Positions 13,865 through 20,073 of a DNA stretch of 20,073 nt are shown piece after piece. The translations under genes were made by a program, and so were the position numbers. Positions within the stretch are counted from its first letter, which is position 1; each line of letters starts with the position of its first letter. Source of the DNA: DTGL01 sp038895395 (GTDB taxonomy: Archaea; Iainarchaeota; Iainarchaeia; Iainarchaeales; DTGL01); NCBI GenBank assembly GCA_038895395.1, contig JAWANJ010000013.1, positions 1 through 20,073 on the forward strand. Reading direction: 5' to 3'. The notes beneath the pieces are model-generated. The model was not told the origin of the DNA. It made no database searches and saw nothing but the letters and a program-made list of their open reading frames with translations.

Positions 13865-14851
13865 GTATTTTTTCATTCTTTCTTCCAGAGTTAAATATGG
13901 CTTTTCTTTAAGTGCAAGTTTTTTGACCATAAGCGAAACAAACTTTTTGGGAGAAAAAACGCCGTGCTCGCAAATTATGGCCCTCACAAGTTCTGGCTCA
14001 GTGACATCGAAAGCAGGATTTTTTATTTGTAATGCTTTAGGTTTATCAGGCCAAACTTCTTTATAACTTCTTTCTTCAATTTCAGTTTTTAGCCCATAGT
14101 AGGTTGCGGGATCAAAGCAAAATGAAACGCTTGCTACATAGTGAGGCACACCAATCTTTTTTGCAGCAAGTGAGATTTGAGAGGTACCTATTTTGTTAAC
14201 TACTGAACCATCATAGAAAATCGCATCACACCCCGTTAAAAAAACATCAGCTTTATGAATGAATGCTCTTGCTGCAGAATCAACAATCATTGTGCACTTT
14301 ATTCCTGCTTTGGTGAGATTTTTTGCTGTTATCCTACCCTGAAACAGGGGTCTTGTTTCGGTACAAATCACATTTTTCAGATTTGCACTTTTGCTTAGCT
14401 CTACGAGGATACGCTCTACGGTACTGGAGTGACAATGGGTGAAAATTGTTTCACAGTTTTTTAGCTCTCTTTTGGCATATGCAACTATCTTTTCAACAGA
14501 GTTAAGTCGGTCTCTTTCAAAACGGTCACATGCATTGACAATCTCCAATTTAAGCTCCTGGAGTTTAAGTTCTTGGTTAGCAACTTCCCAAAGCTTTGTA
14601 AGAGTGTTTTTAGTCTCTGGTTCGGTTGGTCTGGCTTTGGCTAGGAGCAAGATATTTCTTGCAAGTTCACTTCTTAGCTTTGGCACACTTTGTGCTTTGC
14701 TTAGTATAATACTTTGTTTCAAAGCCGATACCACGGCTTTTCTTACGTTGCTAGAGCCTTGTATCTCAAGCCTAGTTATTTTCCTTGCGGTTTCATTTAC
14801 TATTTTGCTGGGATCCATGCATATCATCAAATCGTGGTTATGATTTTGCAT
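13853..14851 (-). CDS. Ribose-1,5-bisphosphate isomerase-like (eIF2B alpha/beta/delta family)
   Basis: A 332-residue protein of the eIF2B-like sugar-phosphate isomerase family. Conserved elements are FTHCHSST around Cys140, CTETRPLFQGRITAK at 163-177, IVDSAARAF at 189-197, and GCDAIFYDGSVVNKIGT at 207-223 with Asp209. Cys140 and Asp209 match the catalytic Cys/Asp pair of archaeal ribose-1,5-bisphosphate isomerase, which makes ribulose-1,5-bisphosphate for type III RuBisCO in AMP breakdown. Methylthioribose-1-phosphate isomerase is a less likely alternative. The chosen ATG 14851 has GGAG four bases upstream; an in-frame ATG at 14818 (MDPSKIVNE) matches the usual family N-terminus better, so the first 11 residues are uncertain. 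No RuBisCO gene is in the window. Confidence 0.85.
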   Translation of the reverse strand: MQNHNHDLMICMDPSKIVNETARKITRLEIQGSSNVRKAVVSALKQSIILSKAQSVPKLRSELARNILLLAKARPTEPETKNTLTKLWEVANQELKLQELKLEIVNACDRFERDRLNSVEKIVAYAKRELKNCETIFTHCHSSTVERILVELSKSANLKNVICTETRPLFQGRITAKNLTKAGIKCTMIVDSAARAFIHKADVFLTGCDAIFYDGSVVNKIGTSQISLAAKKIGVPHYVASVSFCFDPATYYGLKTEIEERSYKEVWPDKPKALQIKNPAFDVTEPELVRAIICEHGVFSPKKFVSLMVKKLALKEKPYLTLEERMKKYLTN

Positions 14852-15086
14852 ATTTCTCCAAATTTTTCATGCAGGTTCGACCATTAACATAGCGAATTTT
14901 GTTTTTAAAATATTTTCGTCAAGAAAGACTATAGCAAATGTATTTTAATCTTTTCAGAGAAGTTTTATTTTAGTGAAGAATATAAAGTTAGTTAATTGTT
15001 TCGAAAAACAGCAACAAAAAGATTTTAAAGGGTTTCATGGAAAAGATTTTTTGTGTATAATTTTTTAACTCAAAAGGGGGATTTTT
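14852..15086. promoter_or_regulatory. Intergenic control region between isomerase-like gene and ftsZ
   Basis: At 235 nt this is the longest gap in the window. For the minus-strand gene there is TTTTTAAAATATTTT at 14902-14916 and GGAG (reverse strand, 14856-14859). For ftsZ there are three possible TATA boxes: TATAAAG near 14981, ATTTTAAAG at 15022-15030, and GTATAAT at 15054-15060. A strong ribosome binding site AGGGGGAT lies at 15075-15081. A seven-codon reading frame (MEKIFCV, 15037-15060) lies between the second and third TATA candidates. I see no tRNA or other RNA gene. Confidence 0.5.
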
Positions 15087-16217
15087 GTGGAATCTATTGT
15101 AAAAAAGGCAATAAAAAGAGCGCAGATGGCAGAAGACTCTGCAAGGGAATCGAAGAAACGTGCTATTTTAGAAAAAGATGAAGAGCTTGAAAAGATTCTT
15201 GAAGCAGCACAGGCAAAAATAAAGGTTTTTGGAGTTGGTGGTGGTGGAAGCAACACTGTTGAAAGGATGCATGAGGTTGGCATTGTAGGTGCAAAGACAT
15301 ATGCGATCAACACTGATGCTCAAGATCTAATAAACACCATAGCGGACAAAAGGATACTTATTGGAAAAGAAACTACTCGTGGTCTTGGCTCTGGCTCAGA
15401 ACCACAAATTGGTGAAGCATCCGCAAGGGAAAGCATTGATGAACTCACAGAGGTACTTAAAGACACAGATTTGTTGTTTATTACCTGCGGTCTGGGTGGT
15501 GGCACAGGAACTGGTGCAAGTCCAGTAATTGCTGAAATTGCAAAAGAGCTTGGCATTTTAACTGTTGCTGTTGTAACTCTTCCTTTTACAGTAGAAGGAA
15601 AGCGCAGGGCAGAAAATGCAATGGAAGGACTTGCAAAATTAAGAGAACATGCGGACACAATTATAGTCATACCTAATGACAAAATACTAGAAATAGCACC
15701 AGACTTGCCTTTAAATTCAGCCTTCAAAGTAGCTGATGAAGTGCTCACAAATGCTGTAAAAGGCATTACCGAAATGGCAACAAAGCCCGGTTTGATTAAC
15801 TTGGACTTTGCTGACCTAAGAACAGTGTTAAAGAAAGGTGGTGCAGCCATGATCGGACTAGGCGAATCTCACAGTGAAGAAGCAAGCGATGCTAGAGCAT
15901 TAGAAGCTGTAGAGAATGCTCTAAACTCACCACTTTTAGATGTGGACATAAGTCAGTCTAAGCGTGCTCTTGTGAATGTCGTTGGTGGAGCAGATATGAC
16001 ACTCAGAGAAGCGGAAATGATTGTCGAAACAGTAAGTTTGAGGATAGATCCAAATGCACATATAATATGGGGTGCAACTGTTGACAAAGAACTTTCGAAG
16101 AATAGGATACAGGCAATGGTTGTTATAGCGGGCGGTAGATTTCCTTACTTAGATGATTTTGAAAAAATGACTAAAGAAAAAGGCACCATAGACTTAGGTA
16201 TTGACTTTACAGGGTGA
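15087..16217 (+). CDS. ftsZ: Cell division GTPase FtsZ
   Basis: A 376-residue FtsZ that polymerises at the division site in a GTP-dependent manner. The GTP-binding loops are visible: VFGVGGGGSNT at residues 48-57, INTDAQ at 74-79, and the tubulin/FtsZ signature GGGTGTG at 137-143. The T7 synergy loop NLDFADL at 238-244 has both catalytic acids. An N-terminal Lys/Glu-rich extension of about 42 residues precedes the GTPase core, and the C-terminus ends soon after the core (IDLGIDFTG) without a long linker. GTG 15087 is chosen because AGGGGGAT sits five bases upstream. Its stop codon overlaps the ribosome binding site of secE. I do not separate FtsZ1 from FtsZ2 from this sequence. Confidence 0.97.
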   Translation: MESIVKKAIKRAQMAEDSARESKKRAILEKDEELEKILEAAQAKIKVFGVGGGGSNTVERMHEVGIVGAKTYAINTDAQDLINTIADKRILIGKETTRGLGSGSEPQIGEASARESIDELTEVLKDTDLLFITCGLGGGTGTGASPVIAEIAKELGILTVAVVTLPFTVEGKRRAENAMEGLAKLREHADTIIVIPNDKILEIAPDLPLNSAFKVADEVLTNAVKGITEMATKPGLINLDFADLRTVLKKGGAAMIGLGESHSEEASDARALEAVENALNSPLLDVDISQSKRALVNVVGGADMTLREAEMIVETVSLRIDPNAHIIWGATVDKELSKNRIQAMVVIAGGRFPYLDDFEKMTKEKGTIDLGIDFTG

Positions 16218-16221
16218 TGTT

Positions 16222-16401
16222 TTGGGTTTTAGAGATTTCATAGAGTCATCAAAAAGAGTACTAACGGTTTCAAAAAAACCAGACATGCAAGAGTATCTTT
16301 TAATGATTAAAATAACAGCAATTGGTGTTACTATCTTTGGCATTCTAGGTTTTACTGTTGCACTTATATTCCATTATTTGGGAGTTACTTTGATTAAATG
16401 A
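16222..16401 (+). CDS. secE: Preprotein translocase subunit SecE (Sec61 gamma)
   Basis: A 59-residue protein with the SecE/Sec61-gamma plan: an amphipathic N-terminal helix (FRDFIESSKRVLTVSKKPDMQEY) followed by one transmembrane helix (ITAIGVTIFGILGFTVALIF). It clamps the SecY channel in the cytoplasmic membrane. The start is TTG at 16222, four bases after GGGTGA (16212-16217), whose TGA is the ftsZ stop codon. An in-frame TTG at 16201 inside ftsZ lacks such a site. A gap of 99 nt follows before spt5, so ftsZ-secE may be a separate transcript. Confidence 0.9.
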   Translation: MGFRDFIESSKRVLTVSKKPDMQEYLLMIKITAIGVTIFGILGFTVALIFHYLGVTLIK

Positions 16402-16447
16402 GCGATTGTCTTCTATGCGGTATGCAAATAGGCAAAGTATTTTTAAT

Positions 16448-16461
16448 CTTTTTTAAAAAAG
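16448..16461. terminator. T6A6 palindrome, possible ftsZ-secE terminator
   Basis: CTTTTTTAAAAAAG is a perfect 14-bp palindrome 47 nt after the secE stop. Its T-run on the plus strand could end the ftsZ-secE transcript. It directly abuts the TATATA box of spt5. Confidence 0.4.
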
Positions 16462-16494
16462 TATATATGCTTAAAAAATAGATATTTCTGGTGA
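16461..16494 (+). promoter_or_regulatory. spt5-rpl11 promoter and ribosome binding site
   Basis: GTATATATG at 16461-16469 is a strong TATA box that would start transcription near 16490. GGTGA at 16490-16494 is spaced six bases from ATG 16501. The predicted leader is only about 10 nt. Confidence 0.6.
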
Positions 16495-16500
16495 ACGTAA

Positions 16501-16938
16501 ATGATATTCACAGTAAGGGTTACAGCAGGCCAAGAGAGCTTAGTAGCGGATATGCTAAAGAAAAAGCTCGAGGTTGAAAATCCGGGAGTGTTCTCAATAT
16601 TAGTTGTTCCGGACTTTAAGGGATATATTTTAATAGAAGGCGAAACTGAAGAAGCTGTAAAAAGGGCTATAATAGATGTGCCACACATAAAAACAAGGGG
16701 TCTTGTGGTTGGTGAAGTTAAGATTTCAGAGTTAAGCTCATTGCTTGAGGCACACCCACTCATGGAAGCAATAACTGAAGGTGCAAAAGTACGGATTGTA
16801 ACAGGTACATTTAAGGGTGAAATTGGTCGAGTTATAAGAGTTAATCCGGCAAAGGAAGAGGTAACAATAGAACTTATAGATGCAGCAGTAAGAGTGCCGG
16901 TTACAATAAAGGCAGAGAATATAAGGCTTGAAAGGTAG
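16501..16938 (+). CDS. spt5: Transcription elongation factor Spt5 (archaeal NusG)
   Basis: A 145-residue Spt5 with the NGN domain at about residues 1-85 (MIFTVRVTAGQE at the N-terminus, PDFKGYILIEGE strand, VPHIKTRGLVVGEV) and one KOW domain at about 90-145 (EGAKVRIVTGTFKGEIGRV). Together with Spt4 it binds the RNA polymerase clamp and increases processivity. Archaeal Spt5 has a single KOW domain, as here. Its TAG stop overlaps the AGGTG ribosome binding site of rpl11, so the two are translated from one message. Confidence 0.96.
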   Translation: MIFTVRVTAGQESLVADMLKKKLEVENPGVFSILVVPDFKGYILIEGETEEAVKRAIIDVPHIKTRGLVVGEVKISELSSLLEAHPLMEAITEGAKVRIVTGTFKGEIGRVIRVNPAKEEVTIELIDAAVRVPVTIKAENIRLER

Positions 16939-16947
16939 GTGCTATTT

Positions 16948-17436
16948 ATGCCAGAAGTAAAAGTACTCGTAGAAGGTGGAAAGGCTACCGCAGCACCACC
17001 TCTAGGGCCAGCACTAGGTCCTTTAGGTGTGAACATAGGAGAAGTCATTGCAAAAATAAATGAACGCACTAGAGAGTTTGCAGGAATGCAAGTACCTGTA
17101 AGAGTTATAGTTGATTCAGCAACAAAAAAATTTGAGATAGAAGTTGGTTCTCCACCAACAACTGAACTAATAAAGAAGGTTATAGGTGTAAAAGGTGCAG
17201 CAAACCCCAAAGCACAAAAGGTTGGTGATATAACAATAAATCAAGCTTTGGAAATCGCTAGAAAAAAGACTAAAAGAATGGATTTCAAATATCTGAAGAG
17301 CACCTTGCTCCAAGTAATTGGAAGTTGTAATTCGATGGGTGTATATGTTGAGGGCAAACCAGCTGTTCAAATTATCTCAGAGATAAAGCAAGGTAAGTAT
17401 GACAGTTTAATAGAAAAAAGCATTGCAAAAGATTAA
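16948..17436 (+). CDS. rpl11: Large ribosomal subunit protein L11 (uL11)
   Basis: A 162-residue uL11. The N-terminal domain has the conserved Pro/Gly-rich motif VEGGKATAAPPLGPALGPLGVN, and the C-terminal RNA-binding domain follows after about residue 75 (PPTTELIKKVIG). It binds the GTPase-associated centre of 23S rRNA at the stalk base. AGGTG at 16937-16941, with its first two bases in the spt5 stop codon, is spaced six bases from ATG 16948; a GTG at 16939 is part of the ribosome binding site itself, so it is not the start. Confidence 0.97.
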   Translation: MPEVKVLVEGGKATAAPPLGPALGPLGVNIGEVIAKINERTREFAGMQVPVRVIVDSATKKFEIEVGSPPTTELIKKVIGVKGAANPKAQKVGDITINQALEIARKKTKRMDFKYLKSTLLQVIGSCNSMGVYVEGKPAVQIISEIKQGKYDSLIEKSIAKD

Positions 17437-17442
17437 CGCAAA

Positions 17443-17527
17443 GTATATAAATGTTTCATAGAATAAAATGGTGTTATCGGCTTCTTGGCCGCTAATACTG
17501 CTTAACGCAGGAGGTCTAAGATCTTAA
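17443..17527 (+). promoter_or_regulatory. rpl1 operon promoter and structured leader
   Basis: GTATATAA at 17443-17450 predicts a transcript start near 17472, giving a leader of about 55 nt, long for this genome. The leader folds into two adjacent hairpins. The first pairs GTGTTA (17471-17476) with TAATAC (17493-17498, one G-U) and CGGC (17478-17481) with GCCG (17488-17491), with a T/C mismatch between and a 6-nt loop. The second pairs CTGC (17498-17501) with GCAG (17507-17510), directly touching the Shine-Dalgarno GGAGGT (17510-17515). The site is 12 nt from the ATG. A role as an L1 autoregulatory site is an inference. Confidence 0.6.
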
Positions 17528-18172
17528 ATGGAAAAAAAAGATGTTATAGATGCTTTGAATAAACTCAACACAAGCAAGAAACGTAATTTTACACAAAAAA
17601 TTGAGCTAATTATAAACTTCAAAAACTTGGATGTTAAAAAACCTGAAAACCTGATAGACATAAAAGTAAACCTGCCTCACGCAACAGGAGCTGGCAAGGC
17701 CAAGGCACTCTTGTTTGCTAGAACTGCTTCTTTTATTGAAACTGTTAAAGACATGTTTGATAGGGTTATTTATGAGAACCAAATAGAAGGGCTCTCAAAA
17801 AAAGAATTACAAGAGATGTTGGATTATGACATTATTTTAGCAGAAGGGCCTGTAATGCTGACAGTAGCAAAATATCTAGGACAAACTTTAGCGCCGAAAG
17901 GTAAAATGCCAAAGCCTGTGAACCCTGAAAAGAGTGCTGTTGAAAGTTTACTTGCAGGTACAGAATCAGCTGTAAGGATAACAAATAAGAAGGGTAAAGG
18001 AGTGCCATTCGTGCAAGTTGTGATAGGTAATGAAAACATGAGCAATGAGCAAATAGCAGAAAATGCTGTAGAAGTTTACAAAGAGGTACTTCACGCACTA
18101 CCAAGCCAGAAGCACAACATAAAGTCTGTTTATATCAAGAAAACAATGAGCCCTGCTGTTAAAATATTGTAG
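17528..18172 (+). CDS. rpl1: Large ribosomal subunit protein L1 (uL1)
   Basis: A 214-residue uL1 of normal archaeal length. Conserved parts are RNFTQKIELIINFKNLD near the N-terminus, the domain II segment with KMPKPVNP (residues about 131-138), and the C-terminal SVYIKKTMSPAVKI. It binds the L1 stalk of 23S rRNA and, in Methanococcus and bacteria, represses its own mRNA. The gene heads the L1-L10-L12 unit with its own TATA box and a structured leader. Its TAG stop overlaps the ribosome binding site of rpl10. Confidence 0.97.
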   Translation: MEKKDVIDALNKLNTSKKRNFTQKIELIINFKNLDVKKPENLIDIKVNLPHATGAGKAKALLFARTASFIETVKDMFDRVIYENQIEGLSKKELQEMLDYDIILAEGPVMLTVAKYLGQTLAPKGKMPKPVNPEKSAVESLLAGTESAVRITNKKGKGVPFVQVVIGNENMSNEQIAENAVEVYKEVLHALPSQKHNIKSVYIKKTMSPAVKIL

Positions 18173-18180
18173 GTGAAACT

Positions 18181-19032
18181 GTGAGAAGGCATACAAGAAA
18201 ATGGAAAGAAGCTCAGCTAGGTGAACTAAAAAAGCTTATAGATAGCCACAAAGTTGTGGCAGTTGCTAAAACTGAAAATTTGCCTGCAAACATGTTACAG
18301 GAGATTAAAATTAAACTAGCCGACAAAGCAAAAATAAAATTTTCAAAAGTAAGGATAATAAAAAAGGCTCTTTTGGAAAGCAAATTTGGAAGATTTGATT
18401 GGGACAAAAGATTTAGTGGTCAAGTTGCACTGATAGCTTCAGATTTAGACCCATTTGAGTTATTTTCCTTAGTAAAGAAAAACAAAGTTAGAACGTATTT
18501 AAAAGTTGGTGCTATAGCAGACAAAGATGTAATAGTACCAGCAGGGGACACGAAATTACCGCCAGGTCCTGATCTTTCCTTGCTTAAGGCAGCAAATTTA
18601 CCTGTTGCAATGCAAGGATCTTCTATAAAAATCTTGAAAGATACTGTTGTGCTACGCAAGGGGGAAACTGTAACACAAGAGATAGCAAACGCTCTTATGA
18701 AGTTAGATATAAAACCTTATGAAATAATGTTGAGAATCGCATATGCTTGTGATGGGGAAACACTATATTCATCTGAACAACTTGACATAGACTTTGAAAA
18801 GGTCAAAAGCGATATTCAAAACTGTTACAGAAATGCCTTTTGTTTAGCTTATAATATAGGCTATATTACACCACAAAACATAACGCTCTTATTACAGAGA
18901 GGGTACAGAGAAGCCTTAGAAGTTGCAAGAAGGGGCTCAATAATAACAAAAGAGACATTACCGGAACTAATAATAAAAGCAAGACTATGCGCAGAGAAAC
19001 TAAACTCTGTAATAAAAACTCAAACAACGTAA
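18181..19032 (+). CDS. rpl10: Large ribosomal subunit stalk protein L10 (uL10/P0), short form
   Basis: A 283-residue P0. The N-terminal rRNA-binding domain (KWKEAQLGELKKLID, then KVRIIKKALLES) and the archaeal/eukaryotic insertion domain (PAGDTKLPPGPDLSLL, VLRKGETVTQEIANAL) are normal. The C-terminus is short: after helices NITLLLQRGYREALEVARRG and TLPELIIKARLCAEKLNSV it ends in KTQTT. Archaeal P0 proteins usually run to about 310-345 residues, with further L12-binding helices and an acidic tail ending in a GLGxLF-type motif, both missing here. The start is GTG 18181, four bases after AGGTGA (18171-18176). It lies between rpl1 and rpl12, as usual. Confidence 0.95.
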   Translation: MRRHTRKWKEAQLGELKKLIDSHKVVAVAKTENLPANMLQEIKIKLADKAKIKFSKVRIIKKALLESKFGRFDWDKRFSGQVALIASDLDPFELFSLVKKNKVRTYLKVGAIADKDVIVPAGDTKLPPGPDLSLLKAANLPVAMQGSSIKILKDTVVLRKGETVTQEIANALMKLDIKPYEIMLRIAYACDGETLYSSEQLDIDFEKVKSDIQNCYRNAFCLAYNIGYITPQNITLLLQRGYREALEVARRGSIITKETLPELIIKARLCAEKLNSVIKTQTT

Positions 19033-19066
19033 TAAAATTTTTAACATGAACATTCAAAAAATTTGT

Positions 19067-19073
19067 GAGGTGA
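19067..19073 (+). promoter_or_regulatory. Ribosome binding site fixing the rpl12 start
   Basis: GAGGTGA lies five bases before GTG 19079, whose translation begins MEYIYAALLLH, the standard archaeal L12 N-terminus. An in-frame ATG at 19046 would add 11 residues and lacks such a site. Confidence 0.8.
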
Positions 19074-19078
19074 ATGGT

Positions 19079-19384
19079 GTGGAATATATATATGCAGCAT
19101 TACTTTTGCACTCTGCAGGCAAAGAGATAACTGAAGAGGCAGTAACAGCAGTGCTCAAATCTGCTGGTGTAAATGTAGATAGTGCCAGAGTAAAGTCTTT
19201 GATAGCTTCTCTTAAAGAGGTTAACATAGACGAAGCCATAAAAAGTGCAACATTTGTTCAAGCAGCACCAGCACAAACAGTAGCTGCCTCAGGACAAACA
19301 CAACAAAAAGAAGAAAAGAGTGCAGAAGAAACACAAAAAAGCGAAGAAGAGGCTGTCAGTGGACTTAGCGCCTTGTTCGGCTAA
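19079..19384 (+). CDS. rpl12: Ribosomal stalk protein L12 (P1 family)
   Basis: A 101-residue archaeal P1-type L12. The N-terminal dimerisation and L10-binding domain is MEYIYAALLLHSAGKEITEEAV, followed by SAGVNVDSARVKSLIASL. A Gln/Ala/Glu-rich hinge (about residues 62-92) leads to the conserved SGLSALFG tail that recruits translational GTPases. It forms dimers on P0. The GTG start is set by GAGGTGA at 19067-19073. The 3' end overlaps the opposing cysteine desulfurase gene by 20 bp. Confidence 0.96.
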   Translation: MEYIYAALLLHSAGKEITEEAVTAVLKSAGVNVDSARVKSLIASLKEVNIDEAIKSATFVQAAPAQTVAASGQTQQKEEKSAEETQKSEEEAVSGLSALFG

Positions 19385-20073
19385 TGTCCTTTCCTTTTTT
19401 TATCTTAGTTATCTGTTCTATTTTTTCTAAGAAGATATCGACCTCTTCAGTGGTGTTGTAGAAATAAAGAGAGGCCCGCACACTTGGTGGAAGAGAATAT
19501 TTTTTGTACCATGAATGTGCGCAGTGCATTCCACTTCTAACGGCAATTCCACCAAGTTCATCCAGAAGCATGGCTACGTCCATCGAAGAAGTTCCTTTTA
19601 AAACAAAGTTTACTATTGCAATTTTATTTTTTGGTTCAGCAACTCCAATAAAAGAAACTTCCTGAAAATTAGAAAGACCTTTTGTTAGTCTCTTAGTTAA
19701 CTTATTTTCATAATTTTCAATTCTTTTAAAACCTATTTTTTCTAGATATTTGCAAGCTGTTTCTAAGCCAAGTATCGAAGCACAATCCTGAAGACCTGCT
19801 TCAAAACCTTTGTAATCATCCTTTATTTTGTATGATTTGGTTGTAGTTTCTTCAACCATTCCGCCTCCAAAAATAAGTGGTGAGAGCCGTTTAAGAATTT
19901 CTTTTTTACATACCAGGGCACCTATAAAAGGGCCACACATTTTGTGCCCACTAAATGCGAGCATATCAGCACCCATTTTTTTAAGGTTTATTTTTACATG
20001 GCCTGCGCTTTGTGCTGCGTCTAGCATCACAGGTATATTTTTATCATGTGCTACAGAAACGATTTCAGAAACA
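19365..20073 (-). CDS. SufS-like cysteine desulfurase / class V aminotransferase, 5' end cut by window
   Basis: The frame is open from a TAA at 19365-19367 to the window edge, so the N-terminal part is missing. The visible 235 or so residues hold the PLP-binding region: an Asp-Ala-Ala-Gln-Ser motif that contacts the cofactor, then FSGHKMCGP with the Schiff-base Lys, FGGGMVEETT, and the mobile-loop cysteine in RSGMHCAHSW followed by VRASLYFYNT. These are the features of SufS/CsdA-type (group II) cysteine desulfurases, which move sulfur from cysteine to Fe-S assembly or to tRNA thiolation. It could supply ThiI, encoded about 15 kb away, but nothing in the sequence proves that. No suf genes are in view. 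Confidence 0.88.
   Translation of the reverse strand, partial: VSEIVSVAHDKNIPVMLDAAQSAGHVKINLKKMGADMLAFSGHKMCGPFIGALVCKKEILKRLSPLIFGGGMVEETTTKSYKIKDDYKGFEAGLQDCASILGLETACKYLEKIGFKRIENYENKLTKRLTKGLSNFQEVSFIGVAEPKNKIAIVNFVLKGTSSMDVAMLLDELGGIAVRSGMHCAHSWYKKYSLPPSVRASLYFYNTTEEVDIFLEKIEQITKIKKGKDISRTRR
19395..19401 (+). terminator. U-tract terminator candidate of the L1-L10-L12 unit
   Basis: A run of seven T begins 10 nt after the rpl12 stop codon, consistent with archaeal U-tract termination. It lies within the coding region of the opposing gene. Confidence 0.5.

Noticed and set aside
14866..14880. GGTTCGACC resembling a tRNA T-arm
   Set aside because: The flanking 5-bp stems do not pair in either orientation, and no D-arm, anticodon arm or acceptor stem can be found around it.
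14870..14890. Short frame MLMVEPA ending in TGA upstream of, and in frame with, the isomerase-like gene
   Set aside because: It lies only 17-23 nt from the nearest AT box, has no ribosome binding site, and the downstream start has its own GGAG. It is more likely chance sequence than a leader peptide.
17518..17525. AAGATCTT palindrome just before the rpl1 start
   Set aside because: It is only 8 bp, lies between the Shine-Dalgarno and the ATG, and the hairpins upstream explain the leader better. It is likely chance.
19046..19078. ATG 19046 as the rpl12 start, adding 11 residues
   Set aside because: GAGGTGA before GTG 19079 and the standard L12 N-terminus MEYIYAALLLH favour the shorter protein.
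1..20073. CRISPR arrays, insertion sequences, toxin-antitoxin or restriction modules
   Set aside because: No regularly spaced repeats, terminal inverted repeats with a transposase, or defence-enzyme motifs were found on either strand.

Overview
The window looks like a piece of an archaeal chromosome that is AT-rich and very tightly packed. The domain is clear from the content. There is an ftsZ-secE-spt5-rpl11-rpl1-rpl10-rpl12 cluster, an archaeal/eukaryotic-type Spt5 and P1-type L12, the archaea-specific amidotransferase subunit GatE, a stand-alone AlaX editing protein, a bifunctional phosphoglucose/phosphomannose isomerase, and an eIF2B-like ribose-1,5-bisphosphate isomerase homologue. Small intergenic gaps, several proteins I cannot assign, a THUMP-less ThiI and a short L10 would fit a reduced-genome (DPANN-like) lineage, but I cannot name a phylum from sequence alone.

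Layout. 1-2347: two tandem family-2 glycosyltransferases (the first cut by the window edge) sharing an exact 113-bp block, a small basic protein of unknown function, and UppP, the polyprenyl-diphosphate phosphatase that recycles the lipid carrier such glycosyltransferases commonly depend on. 2395-6046: a uridine-kinase-like P-loop kinase, a convergent pair of thiI and an overlapping unknown gene, then alaX and a nitroreductase. 6152-8898: two convergent multi-pass membrane proteins and a basic unknown protein. 8908-13219 (minus strand): a ROK sugar kinase, phosphoglucose/phosphomannose isomerase, gatE, and a pyrimidine-dimer glycosylase homologue. 13274-14851: a MarC-family membrane protein convergent with the ribose-1,5-bisphosphate isomerase-like gene. 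15087-19384: the cell division, secretion, transcription and ribosomal stalk cluster. 19365-20073: the 3' part of a SufS-like cysteine desulfurase on the minus strand.

Expression signals are unusually readable. First genes of transcription units mostly have no Shine-Dalgarno sequence and carry a TTTAAA-like TATA box centred about 26-29 nt before the start codon, as expected for leaderless mRNAs. Genes inside operons, and a few leadered ones, have GGTGA-type ribosome binding sites, and at four junctions the upstream stop codon lies inside that site. The most striking pattern is that all four closely spaced divergent gene pairs have start-to-start distances of 51, 53, 54 and 55 nt, each with one near-symmetric AT box at or very close to the midpoint. 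A single TATA element therefore appears to serve two leaderless genes in opposite directions. The rpl1 leader, by contrast, is long, structured and a good candidate for autogenous control.

I found no CRISPR array, tRNA, rRNA, insertion sequence or recognisable defence system in the window.
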